From the NCBI GenBank assembly GCA_934169415.1, contig CAKPNP010000007.1, forward strand, positions 1 through 37,706: a stretch of DNA of 37,706 nucleotides. The letters are read 5' to 3'. The position numbers and the translations under genes are program-made. This document shows, piece by piece, positions 23,686 to 30,134 of the stretch. Under the pieces are notes generated by a model. That model was given only the letters and a program-made list of their open reading frames with translations, was not told the DNA's origin and searched no databases. Origin of the DNA: an uncultured Bacilli bacterium (GTDB lineage: Bacteria > Bacillota_I > Bacilli_A > RF39 > UBA660). The stretch's first letter is position 1, and every line of letters begins with the position of its first letter.

Positions 23686-24393
23686 ATGAATGAAATATTA
23701 TATGTATTATTAAGAGGAATAATATCTTTAGTAACACTTTTTTTAATAACAAAATTACTTGGTAAAAAACAAGTATCGCAATTAAGCTTATTTGATTATG
23801 TGATAGGTATTTCTATTGGTAATTTTGCAGCAGAAATAACAATAAATTTAGAAGCTAATTTAATATATGGTGTAATAGCTGTTGTAGAGTTTGGATTAAT
23901 TGCATATTTGATAAGTATTTTAACTATGAAAAGTATAAAATTAAGAAGATTTTTTATGGGAGTGCCTACAGTTTTAATTGATAAAGGAAAAATTATAGAA
24001 AAAGGTCTAAAAAAAGTTCATTTCGATATAAATGACTTATTAGAAGAATGTAGATCAAACGGCTATTTTGATTTAAATGAAATAGATTATGCGCTTATGG
24101 AAGTAAATGGAACTTTAAGTATTATGCCAAAATCTGAATATAAACCTGTTACTATAAAAGATATGAATTTAAAAATAACTAACCAAGGATTATGTGCAAA
24201 TGTTATAATAGATGGTAAAATAATGGATAAAAATCTAACAAATATGAATAAAACTATTGACTGGCTAGAAAAAGAACTAAAGGTAAAAGGTTATAAAATA
24301 GATGAAATTCTACTTGCTACATTAGATTGTAACGAAAAGTTGACAATTTATGAACGTAATGAAGATAAAATATCAAAAAACGTTTTAGAATAA
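23686..24393 (+). CDS. YetF/DUF421-family membrane protein
   Basis: A 235-residue protein with three N-terminal membrane helices (about 5-80) and a soluble YetF domain: LFDYVIGISIGNFAAEI, PTVLIDKGKIIEKGLKK, DLLEECRSNGYFDLNEIDYALME, NGTLSIMPKSEYKPVT. Bacillus relatives (YetF, YrbG, YdfR) are membrane proteins linked to spores or cell envelope; biochemical role not established. ATG 23686 follows GGTGGG; ATG 23674 would place that signal inside the gene. TATAAT at 23663-23668 is a likely -10. Divergent from the XRE regulator. Confidence 0.85.
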   Translation: MNEILYVLLRGIISLVTLFLITKLLGKKQVSQLSLFDYVIGISIGNFAAEITINLEANLIYGVIAVVEFGLIAYLISILTMKSIKLRRFFMGVPTVLIDKGKIIEKGLKKVHFDINDLLEECRSNGYFDLNEIDYALMEVNGTLSIMPKSEYKPVTIKDMNLKITNQGLCANVIIDGKIMDKNLTNMNKTIDWLEKELKVKGYKIDEILLATLDCNEKLTIYERNEDKISKNVLE

Positions 24394-24404
24394 AAAATAC
24401 TTAT

Positions 24405-24412
24405 GATATAAT
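24405..24412 (+). promoter_or_regulatory. Extended -10 promoter close to the NUDIX start
   Basis: TGATATAAT whose TATAAT (24407-24412) ends 15 nt before ATG 24428, followed by AAAATAGGTGATAGT. Almost the same arrangement precedes rpiB. Confidence 0.5.
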
Positions 24413-24427
24413 AAAATAGGTGATAGT

Positions 24428-24871
24428 ATGAATAGAGAATTTTGCGCTTCTTTATTTGTTGTAGATCCTATTAGTAAAAAGATATTATTATGTCATCATA
24501 AAACCTTTAATCGTTGGGTTCAACCAGGTGGACATATAGAATCTAATGAATTACCAGAGGAAACTGCTTTAAGGGAAACATATGAAGAAACTGGATATAG
24601 AGTAAAATTAATAGGTGAAAGATTTCCTAGAGAAGATGATTTTATCAGACCTTTAGGAATACAAAGAAATAGAGGCAAAAATGGATCATTGCATGTTGAT
24701 ATAACATATTTTGGTATACCTTTATCACAAGATAATGTAATAGAAGATGATGAAATAGATAGATGTGCATGGTTTACAATGGAAGAATTATCGGATTTAG
24801 AAATATTTCCAGATATAAAAATAACTTATCAATATATATTAGATAATTTGATAAGTTCATGTATAAAATAA
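24428..24871 (+). CDS. NUDIX hydrolase
   Basis: The 147-residue protein has a complete Nudix box, GX5EX7REUXEEXGU: GHIESNE, LPEETAL, RETYEETGY. It therefore hydrolyses a nucleoside diphosphate linked to another moiety, but the substrate cannot be read from sequence. HIES preceded by WVQPGG and later HVDITYFGIPLS are common in a clostridial/bacilli subfamily of unassigned substrate. AGGTGA precedes the ATG. The stop touches the 5' arm of a terminator. Confidence 0.88.
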   Translation: MNREFCASLFVVDPISKKILLCHHKTFNRWVQPGGHIESNELPEETALRETYEETGYRVKLIGERFPREDDFIRPLGIQRNRGKNGSLHVDITYFGIPLSQDNVIEDDEIDRCAWFTMEELSDLEIFPDIKITYQYILDNLISSCIK

Positions 24872-24918
24872 AAACTAAGGATTTTAATACTAAAATAGTA
24901 TAATATTCTTAGTTTTTT
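24871..24918 (+). terminator. Terminator after the NUDIX gene
   Basis: AAAACTAAG pairs with CTTAGTTTT around a long loop that itself contains TACTA/TAGTA, followed by a T-run. Confidence 0.65.
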
Positions 24919-24933
24919 GTTTAATTATAGTAA

Positions 24934-24957
24934 AAAATCAATTTAAAGGTTGATTTT
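24934..24957 (-). terminator. Terminator of the minus-strand hypothetical gene
   Basis: AAAATCAA/TTGATTTT stem. On the minus strand it is followed by a T-run, so it most likely ends transcription of the gene at 24986-25297. Confidence 0.6.
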
Positions 24958-24985
24958 ATTTTAATAAATAAGTTTTCATTAATGC

Positions 24986-25297
24986 TTATATAATTATTTT
25001 TTTCCTAAGTCTTTTTTTTAAGATTTTTTCATGAATACCTCCATCTGGATAATCGATACCATCTGGTAATTCGATTTGAATATTTCCCTGTTTGAACCAA
25101 AGAATGTCTCTTAAGGAATAGAATTTAAATTCTAATAACTCACATCTTGTAACCATGTTAGTATGTTTTTTTCTTTCACTTTCTGGCATTGAATTAAATG
25201 TAGTAGCAATTTTTTCGTATTCTTTTCCAATACTTTCTAATAATTTAATTATCTCATCTTCACTTAAATTTTTAACTTCATTATATTTAATCATCAT
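24986..25297 (-). CDS. Hypothetical protein (103 aa)
   Basis: I do not recognise this protein. It starts MMIKYNEVKNLSEDEIIKLL, is charged and mostly helical up to about residue 60 (a possible coiled coil around ESIGKEYEKIATTF), contains a hydrophobic FKFYSLRDILWF segment, then ELPDGIDYPDGGIHEKILKK with a basic tail. AGGAG lies upstream at 10 nt. It sits between two terminators and the ISL3 remnant, with which it shares no coding frame. It may belong to the accessory region rather than the core genome. Confidence 0.6.
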   Translation of the reverse strand: MMIKYNEVKNLSEDEIIKLLESIGKEYEKIATTFNSMPESERKKHTNMVTRCELLEFKFYSLRDILWFKQGNIQIELPDGIDYPDGGIHEKILKKRLRKKIII

Positions 25298-25315
25298 AAG
25301 GATTTATCTCCTAAA

Positions 25316-25510
25316 ATGATTCAAGCTTTAAAGCTATATAAAGAAAATATTAATTACATACAAAACTCATTTAAACATGATATTAATAATGGTGTTATAG
25401 AAGGTACCAATAATTTAATTAAATGTATTAAACGTATTGCCTTTGGATATAGAAAATATGATCATTTTATTTCCCTTATTTTCTTAATTAAAGGCATTTT
25501 AAAAGGATGA
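25316..25510 (+). pseudogene. ISL3-family transposase, C-terminal remnant
   Basis: Sixty-four codons match the end of ISL3-type transposases: an NGVIEGTNNLIKCIKRIAFGY stretch and KYDHFISLIFLIKG are the typical C-terminus, and the E in IEGTNN corresponds to the last acidic catalytic residue. About 350 or more N-terminal residues are missing, so the gene is dead. The first ATG is a chance start at the truncation edge. A GGATGA/TCATCC hairpin (25503-25524) follows the frame. Confidence 0.85.
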
Positions 25511-25581
25511 TTTTCATCATCCTTCACTAATTACTTCATTTATCAAATTTATTCTCCACCAACACTATTTGACAAAGAACC
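25316..25581. mobile_element. Right-end remnant of an ISL3-type insertion sequence
   Basis: The transposase fragment is followed by about 70 bp and an end resembling an ISL3 terminal repeat: read inward from 25581 it is GGTTCTTTGTCAAATAGTG. The element's left half and left end are lost. The IS boundary at 25581 coincides exactly with the start of the 32-bp tRNA-His-derived repeat. A related GGGTTTTGCACCCAAATAGT at 25625-25644 points the other way and may be a second IS end. Confidence 0.65.
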
Positions 25582-25613
25582 TAAAGTCTGATTACATTTC
25601 AAAAATATGGGGC
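25582..25613. repeat. 32-bp direct repeat, distal copy (possible att site)
   Basis: Identical at 31 of 32 positions to 28746-28777. It contains, on the minus strand, the last six bases of tRNA-His (GCCCCA) and the downstream half of its terminator. It marks the far boundary of the three-gene cassette. Beside it TGGGT-TTTGC-ACCCA (25624-25638) forms a hairpin. Confidence 0.8.
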
Positions 25614-25642
25614 AATAAACTAATGGGTTTTGCACCCAAATA

Positions 25643-25664
25643 GTAAAAGTATTTAATAATACTT
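25643..25664 (-). terminator. Weak terminator of the cassette operon
   Basis: AAGTATT/AATACTT with a 4-nt loop; on the minus strand followed by TTTT. It lies 11 bp past the stop of the radical-SAM-like gene. Confidence 0.45.
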
Positions 25665-25674
25665 GGTAAAATAA

Positions 25675-26466
25675 TTATATGCTAACTTTTTCTTTTTCCT
25701 CAGTTATCGTTTTATTTTTTATATGATATTCTATATTATTTTTTTTGCAAAAGTCTATAACTTTATATGATAATTCATTATAGTATTTTTTGTATTCTTT
25801 ATATTCTGAAACTTTTTTATTATAATGCAATCTTCCAAATATTATTTTATCCGTAAAAGATACTGATTTTAATATTTCATCAAAGTCTTGTTCAATGAAA
25901 TTTGGAGTTGGATATGGTTCTATGCTAACCCATGTTTTGCAACCATTATCATGCAAATATTTTAAGCTTGCTATTCTCTCATCATATGGTGCTGAACCTG
26001 GCTCCATATTCTTTCTAAATTCTTCATTTAATGAAATTAAAGTTATACCATAACTATTATCTTTACTTAAATTTACTAACTCTTTAGGTAATATTCCCTT
26101 TGTTAATGCTGTACAAGGAATATTATAACTATTTACTAGTTTTAATATTTCTAAAGATAAATTACATATATCATCATATTTATACATAAATGGGTCTGTA
26201 GTAAAACATAAATGTACACTATTTATTTTATCTTTTAATTTTGGTAGTTCCTTCTTTAATAATTCTATTGTATTATTGACTATAATAGGTTTTGTCCACT
26301 CATTATAATTTTTTACTTTCCCAAAACGTCTTGCTAACATAAATGCATAACATGGATACATACAACCATGAGAACATCCTTGAACATGATTAATTGTATA
26401 ATCTCCATATTCTACGCCCGTTTTATATAAAAGAGATTTTCTTTCCATTGATTCATTACATCTCAT
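25675..26466 (-). CDS. Radical-SAM-like protein with CX3CX3C motif (TcmP partner type)
   Basis: The 263-residue protein resembles small radical SAM enzymes of the spore photoproduct lyase/DUF5131 type. The cluster-binding motif is GCSHGCMYPCYAFMLARR with C31, C35 and C39, that is CX3CX3C instead of the canonical CX3CX2C. TIM-barrel-like segments follow: HLCFTTDPFMYKY, CTALTKGILPKELV, GITLISLNEEFRKNMEPGSA, WVSIEPYPTPNFIE, DKIIFGRLHYNK. The LISLNEE...EPGSAPYDERIASLKYLH pattern is shared with SPL-like proteins. It lies downstream of tcmP, a family named for occurring beside a three-Cys-motif protein. Reaction unknown; DNA or nucleotide chemistry is inferred from neighbours. A strong RBS AAAGGAGG lies upstream at long spacing. 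Confidence 0.75.
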   Translation of the reverse strand: MRCNESMERKSLLYKTGVEYGDYTINHVQGCSHGCMYPCYAFMLARRFGKVKNYNEWTKPIIVNNTIELLKKELPKLKDKINSVHLCFTTDPFMYKYDDICNLSLEILKLVNSYNIPCTALTKGILPKELVNLSKDNSYGITLISLNEEFRKNMEPGSAPYDERIASLKYLHDNGCKTWVSIEPYPTPNFIEQDFDEILKSVSFTDKIIFGRLHYNKKVSEYKEYKKYYNELSYKVIDFCKKNNIEYHIKNKTITEEKEKVSI

Positions 26467-26489
26467 ATTTTTTTTGTAACCTCCTTTAC

Positions 26490-26518
26490 TATCAAAAAGT
26501 ATACTATACTTTTTGATA
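26490..26518. promoter_or_regulatory. 29-bp perfect inverted repeat across the tcmP stop codon
   Basis: Arms TATCAAAAAGTATA and TATACTTTTTGATA flank a single central base. The tcmP stop codon begins at the centre, and the ribosome-binding site of the next gene follows a few nt after the hairpin on the minus strand. It could be a terminator-like attenuator, an RNA processing site or a protein-binding operator. Confidence 0.65.
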
Positions 26519-27670
26519 ATTTTCTACATTTATAAAAGTATAAGTATCATTTTTATAATCCCTTTTACTTTTTCTATTATTTTTGATTATTTTACCTTGT
26601 TCAATTAGTGGATTTAATAAATTATTTATAATGTGGCTATCTTTTAACATTGTATGTTCTAAAACAAATTCACTTATAGTTTGATAATCAATAGTTTTAC
26701 TATTAAACATTTTACATAAAAGTTCTTGAGCTTCTTTTGAAAAATTTTGAACATTCATCTCTTTGAATTCTGAATTGTCAAAAAGTGATAATTGATCTCT
26801 GCCACTACCATTTTTAAAGAAAGCATCACCATTAAAAACATCCCATAAACTCTCTTTTATCTTAATCAATCCCTTTGGATTCGGGGTTGCGTAAATTATA
26901 TGATATAATTCAACATTAGTCTTTATTCTAAATGGGTATGAAAAACTATGCTTTATATGTTTACCTTTAATATTTTGTTGAATTAATTCTTCTACTTGTT
27001 TATCATTCAAATTTGGATTAAATCCTAATATTCCATCCATTGAGTCAATAATTTTTTGCCTTTTAGCTGGCGTTGATGTATTATCAATATTTCTCCTATA
27101 ATCACTATTAAAATAATTAAATATTAATTCAGAATAGAATGTATCAGTGAAATTTTTAATATTTTTAATTTTCACTTCGCCAAAGCAATAAGGATCTACA
27201 AATAATATTGTACTTGATAGCTGGTTATATCCATTGTTTCCAAAATATGAAGTGCTTTTAACTAATTTTTCCAAGTATGCATTAACATCTAAATTTGTAA
27301 AATAAATATTTAAATTTTTATAATTTCTATAATTAAACAAATTACATATTTTTTTGATAATTTTAATTCGATTTGAGTCATAATCATTAAAAAACAAATT
27401 AAAATTTTTTTCTGTATGCTCAATAGAAAACTCAACAAAAAGTTTTAAAACTTCTATTGGCGTACCTAAAACACCGCTTTTGTAAACACCAGCATTGCAC
27501 ATGCAGTCAATAAAGTTAATATTTTTAACATTATCAAAGTTGGCTATAACGTATAACCAATTTTCTACATATTTTTTAACATACTTAATTTTATATTCTG
27601 TATGTTCATAAATTTTGTCCAAGTAACTAGCACTTTCTTGAATAATTATATCTTTTTCTTCTTGTTTCAT
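26504..27670 (-). CDS. tcmP: Three-Cys-motif partner protein TcmP (methyltransferase-like)
   Basis: The 388-residue protein matches the TcmP pattern: YIEHTEYKIKYV-type start, then INFIDCMCNAGVYKSGVLGTP (residues 51-71), which resembles a Rossmann SAM-binding motif, and ILFVDPYCFGEV with D159-P160-Y161, resembling a DPPY-like catalytic box. The C-terminal part (about 290-388) looks like a winged-helix module (YQTISEFVLEHTMLKDSHII). Family members are known for sitting beside a three-Cys protein, as here; function is not established. A DNA or RNA methyltransferase is inference. RBS AAGGAGG precedes the ATG, and TATAAT-like sequence in the 70-bp gap to the upstream gene may be an internal promoter. 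Confidence 0.75.
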   Translation of the reverse strand: MKQEEKDIIIQESASYLDKIYEHTEYKIKYVKKYVENWLYVIANFDNVKNINFIDCMCNAGVYKSGVLGTPIEVLKLFVEFSIEHTEKNFNLFFNDYDSNRIKIIKKICNLFNYRNYKNLNIYFTNLDVNAYLEKLVKSTSYFGNNGYNQLSSTILFVDPYCFGEVKIKNIKNFTDTFYSELIFNYFNSDYRRNIDNTSTPAKRQKIIDSMDGILGFNPNLNDKQVEELIQQNIKGKHIKHSFSYPFRIKTNVELYHIIYATPNPKGLIKIKESLWDVFNGDAFFKNGSGRDQLSLFDNSEFKEMNVQNFSKEAQELLCKMFNSKTIDYQTISEFVLEHTMLKDSHIINNLLNPLIEQGKIIKNNRKSKRDYKNDTYTFINVENYQKV

Positions 27671-27740
27671 AAACCCTCCTTATATTAAAGTCTGTACTAG
27701 CACTTCAATTTAAAAATATTATACTAAAAAAACATTTAAT

Positions 27741-28640
27741 TTACCATATATTTTTTGATTTTTCAAATATTGGTACATTACCTGAGTAACTCTTTGGAGA
27801 TATAGGACTAGGATGATATATAGGCAATACTTTATAACCATTAACTTCATATATGTTACCAACCACATCTGCAAACTTATCAAATTTAAAATCTAATAAA
27901 TTTCTAGTTGGGAATTCTCCTAAAGTAATAATCAATTTAGGATTTAAAATTTTTAATTGTTCTAGCATTATGTTTTTACAATTTTTAGAGCAAATTCTTA
28001 AATTTTTTCTTTCAAGTGAATAACATTTAACCGATTCTAAAAATGTGGTTTCAAATATATCTCTATCAATAATATCAAACAATTTTTGTAAAACAACTCC
28101 ACTAGGTAATACCTTACCATTTACATCTTTCCATAATTTATGACTTTTTCTCCAACCATTATTTGCAGGTGCTTCGCCAACTAAAACTATGTCATTATCT
28201 TTTCCTATGAATACAGTCGTATCATTAGGGAATTTATCTACTAATTTATCACAAGAATTGCAATTAAATACTTCGTCATCAATTTGTTTTAATAATTTAT
28301 TAACTAATCTTTTTTTTAGTATATTATATCTATATTTAGTATCATCAGTTAATATCTTTTCTCTATTAATAATTTCATAATTTTTATAATCTATATCAAA
28401 ATTGAACTGTTTTGAAGTTAAATCTATAATCTCCCTATCTATTAAATTGTAATAATGACTAATTCTATCAACATAAATTTTACAAATATCTCCGCCAAAA
28501 TAATCATTAACAATAAGGGATGTTATTGCAGACATCCCAAAATATTTATTATCATTATTCCAACGGTATTGCATTTTAGGGTAACATAAATCTTTAGAAT
28601 AACATTCTAATAAAGTATCTCTTATTTTTTCAATGTTCAT
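27741..28640 (-). CDS. YunG-like domain fused to Fe-S uracil-DNA-glycosylase-like domain
   Basis: The 299-residue protein joins two domains. Residues 1-85 resemble YunG: YRWNNDNKYFGMSAITSLIV, NDYFGGDICKIYV, SHYYNLIDREIIDLTSKQF. The family's conserved Cys position appears to be Ser37, while H62 and D73 are kept. Residues 125-299 resemble family 4/5 uracil-DNA glycosylases: VLVGEAPANNGW (152-163), LIITLGEFPTRNLL and YHPSP (275-279), with cysteines 127, 130, 206 and 217 or 221 suited to a 4Fe-4S cluster. The start is ATG 28640 after GGAGTGG; a GTG at 28649 lies inside that signal. It leads the minus-strand cassette and has a TGATATAAT -10 at 28677-28684. Activity is unproven. Confidence 0.75.
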   Translation of the reverse strand: MNIEKIRDTLLECYSKDLCYPKMQYRWNNDNKYFGMSAITSLIVNDYFGGDICKIYVDRISHYYNLIDREIIDLTSKQFNFDIDYKNYEIINREKILTDDTKYRYNILKKRLVNKLLKQIDDEVFNCNSCDKLVDKFPNDTTVFIGKDNDIVLVGEAPANNGWRKSHKLWKDVNGKVLPSGVVLQKLFDIIDRDIFETTFLESVKCYSLERKNLRICSKNCKNIMLEQLKILNPKLIITLGEFPTRNLLDFKFDKFADVVGNIYEVNGYKVLPIYHPSPISPKSYSGNVPIFEKSKNIW

Positions 28641-28676
28641 AAAAACCACTCCAAAAAATTAAATCAATCTACAAAT

Positions 28677-28684
28677 ATTATATC
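28677..28684 (-). promoter_or_regulatory. Extended -10 of the cassette operon
   Basis: TGATATAAT on the minus strand, about 36 nt before ATG 28640. The -35 region AATTAA is poor, so the TG extension probably matters. Confidence 0.45.
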
Positions 28685-28729
28685 AAATAAATAATTATTT
28701 TAATTAAATTATTTATTTTTTGATATATA

Positions 28730-28757
28730 GAAAAATCAGACTATTTAAAGTCTGATT
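28730..28757 (-). terminator. Terminator of tRNA-His
   Basis: Perfect 9-bp stem AATCAGACT/AGTCTGATT with a 6-nt loop, followed on the minus strand by TTTTT. Half of it is copied in the distal repeat at 25582. Confidence 0.85.
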
Positions 28758-28777
28758 ACATTTCAAATATATGGGGC
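28746..28777. repeat. 32-bp direct repeat, tRNA-proximal copy (possible att site)
   Basis: Overlaps the last six bases of tRNA-His and half of its terminator. Pairs with 25582-25613 (31/32 identical). The two copies lie 3164 bp apart and bracket the three-gene cassette. Confidence 0.8.
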
Positions 28778-28848
28778 GAAATAAGGGAGTCGAACCCTTG
28801 CATAACGGAACCACAATCCGCCGTGTTAACCACTTCACCAATTTCGCC
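28772..28848 (-). tRNA. tRNA-His (GTG)
   Basis: A full cloverleaf on the minus strand. The acceptor stem is GCGAAAT/ATTTCGC with an extra 5' G(-1) facing discriminator C73, the identity element of tRNA-His. The anticodon stem GCGGA/TCCGT encloses loop TTGTGGT with anticodon GTG (28812-28814). The T arm is AAGGG-TTCGACT-CCCTT. The 3' CCA is encoded. It has its own promoter and terminator. Its 3' end is part of the direct repeat that bounds the cassette. Confidence 0.97.
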
Positions 28849-28871
28849 ATCTGTTCATAAGAACAATTATA

Positions 28872-28900
28872 ATTTTAACAAATTTTTTTCGTTTTGACAA
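28872..28900 (-). promoter_or_regulatory. Promoter of tRNA-His
   Basis: On the minus strand TTGTCA (28900-28895), a 17-bp spacer and TAAAAT (28877-28872), about 24 bp before the tRNA 5' end. Confidence 0.75.
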
Positions 28901-28938
28901 GTACTTTATCAATTTTTTTTATTTAGGTTAGAGCCTAT

Positions 28939-28965
28939 ACAAAAATATAGGTAAAACATAATATA
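28939..28965 (+). promoter_or_regulatory. Putative mother-cell sigma (E or K) promoter of cotJ
   Basis: AC (28939-28940), 16 bp, then CATAATATA (28957-28965), which fits the sigma-K -10 CATAnnnTA; the ATA before it also allows a sigma-E reading. Bacillus cotJ is sigma-E-dependent. CCTATA/TATAGG (28934-28951) forms an inverted repeat over the -35 side. Confidence 0.45.
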
Positions 28966-28982
28966 AGACTGAGGAGGATTTT

Positions 28983-29402
28983 ATGAATAATTATTATAAC
29001 TACCCAAATTATAATTATCAAAATAAGGTACAAAACCAAATGAATTATAATAACCCAAAATTATATAATCCATATGAAGGATTTATAAGAGGAAACTTAT
29101 TTCCCAACTTATATGATGGATACAAAGATTATAAGCCATTTCAAATTAATCCTATGAATGAACAAGCAGAAATGCTTACAAACATAGATTCATTAGGATT
29201 TGCTACAATCGATTTAGATTTATATTTAGATATTAACCCAAATGACCAAAATGCAATAGGTTTATTTAACCAATACAGAAAAGAAAAAGAAGAACTAATT
29301 AAAAATTATGAATTAAAATATGGTCCATTACTTTTAAATAGTGAAGCATTAAATAGCGTTCCATGGATGTGGAATGACAGGCCTTGGCCTTGGGAAAATT
29401 AG
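28983..29402 (+). CDS. CotJA-CotJB fusion, spore coat protein
   Basis: The 139-residue protein joins two coat proteins usually encoded by separate genes. A Tyr/Asn-rich head (1-27) leads into a CotJA-like segment (PYEGFIRGNLFPNLYDGYKD, 30-49). From about residue 59 a CotJB-like segment follows: EMLTNIDSLGFATIDLDLYL, INPNDQNAIGLFNQYRKEKE, YELKYGPLLL and the aromatic end WMWNDRPWPWEN. In Bacillus CotJA and CotJB are about 80-90 residues each in a cotJABC operon. The ATG has GAGGAGG upstream. The CotJC gene follows at 9 nt. Role: small inner-coat proteins deposited with CotJC. Confidence 0.85.
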   Translation: MNNYYNYPNYNYQNKVQNQMNYNNPKLYNPYEGFIRGNLFPNLYDGYKDYKPFQINPMNEQAEMLTNIDSLGFATIDLDLYLDINPNDQNAIGLFNQYRKEKEELIKNYELKYGPLLLNSEALNSVPWMWNDRPWPWEN

Positions 29403-29411
29403 GAGGTTAAT

Positions 29412-29981
29412 ATGTGGAAATATGAAAAAAAATTAGAATATCCAATTAATATAACTAAAAAAGATTTAAAAATGGCTAAAGCAATGTATGCACAGTATGG
29501 AGGTCCAGACTCTGAACTAGGTGCTGCATTAAGATATTTAAATCAAAGATATACAATGCCTGATGAAAGAGGATTCGCTCTTCTTACCGATATAGGAACA
29601 GAGGAAATGGCCCACTGGGAAATGATTGCAACTATGGTATATCAACTTATGAAAGGTGCAACTGTAGAAGAACTTAAAGCAAATGGATTAGAAGGAAGTT
29701 ATGTAATGCATGACTCAGCTCTTTTCCCAGTAGATCCTAATGGAGTACCATTTACGTCTTCATATATAGAAGCAACAGGAGATTACTGGGCAGATTTAGA
29801 AAGTGATATGGCTGCTGAACAAAGAGCAAGAACTACGTATGAACACTTAATAAATATGACAAATGATCCTGATGTTATAGCTCCACTTTTATTTTTAAGA
29901 CAAAGAGAAGTAGTTCACTATGCCAGATTTAAAGAATTAAGAGATTATTATCTATCAAAATATAATAAAAGAAATTCCTAA
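29412..29981 (+). CDS. cotJC: CotJC, manganese-catalase-like spore coat protein
   Basis: CotJC belongs to the ferritin-fold manganese catalase family and is assembled in the spore coat. The 189-residue protein has WKYEKKLEYPINITKKDLKM at the start and carboxylate/His ligands in the four-helix bundle: ELGAALRYLNQRYTM, GTEEMAHWEMIATMVYQL (E-x2-H), DMAAEQRARTTYEHLINM and REVVHYARFKEL. Typical length. AGGAGG precedes the ATG. The stop codon is in the loop of a bidirectional terminator shared with the convergent zinc-ribbon gene. Confidence 0.95.
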   Translation: MWKYEKKLEYPINITKKDLKMAKAMYAQYGGPDSELGAALRYLNQRYTMPDERGFALLTDIGTEEMAHWEMIATMVYQLMKGATVEELKANGLEGSYVMHDSALFPVDPNGVPFTSSYIEATGDYWADLESDMAAEQRARTTYEHLINMTNDPDVIAPLLFLRQREVVHYARFKELRDYYLSKYNKRNS

Positions 29982-29996
29982 TTAAGAATTTCTTTT
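29967..29996. terminator. Bidirectional terminator holding two stop codons
   Basis: AAAAGAAATTC/GAATTTCTTTT stem with loop CTAATTAA. The loop carries the cotJC TAA and the stop of the opposing gene back to back. T-runs flank both sides. Confidence 0.85.
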
Positions 29997-30134
29997 TTGA
30001 TTTTTTCTAATTTCTCTACATTCTTTACATCTTACTGGTTCAGTAAATCCTTTTGATTGATAAAATTCTTGTTCTCTAACTGTAAATGTAAATTCTTTAT
30101 TGCAATCTTTGCAAATAATTTTCTTATCTTCCAT
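29982..30134 (-). CDS. Small zinc-ribbon protein (50 aa)
   Basis: An ORF of 50 codons reading MEDKKIICKDCNKEFTFTVR, then EQEFYQSKGFTEPVRCKECR and a basic tail. The CxxC pairs (C8-x2-C11 and C36-x2-C39) and the EQEFYxxKGF core match the short zinc-ribbon proteins widespread in Firmicutes (probable zinc-binding domain family). Function unknown; nucleic-acid binding is plausible. AAGGAGG lies 5 nt before the ATG and a good promoter lies at 30204-30232. The leader can fold over the ribosome-binding site. Its stop codon abuts that of cotJC. Confidence 0.85.
   Translation of the reverse strand: MEDKKIICKDCNKEFTFTVREQEFYQSKGFTEPVRCKECREIRKNQKRNS

Noticed and set aside
25582..25644. Degraded second tRNA-His gene at the distal repeat
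   Set aside because: Only the last six tRNA bases match; the adjacent TGGGT/ACCCA hairpin lacks the TTC of a T loop, so a tRNA cannot be claimed.
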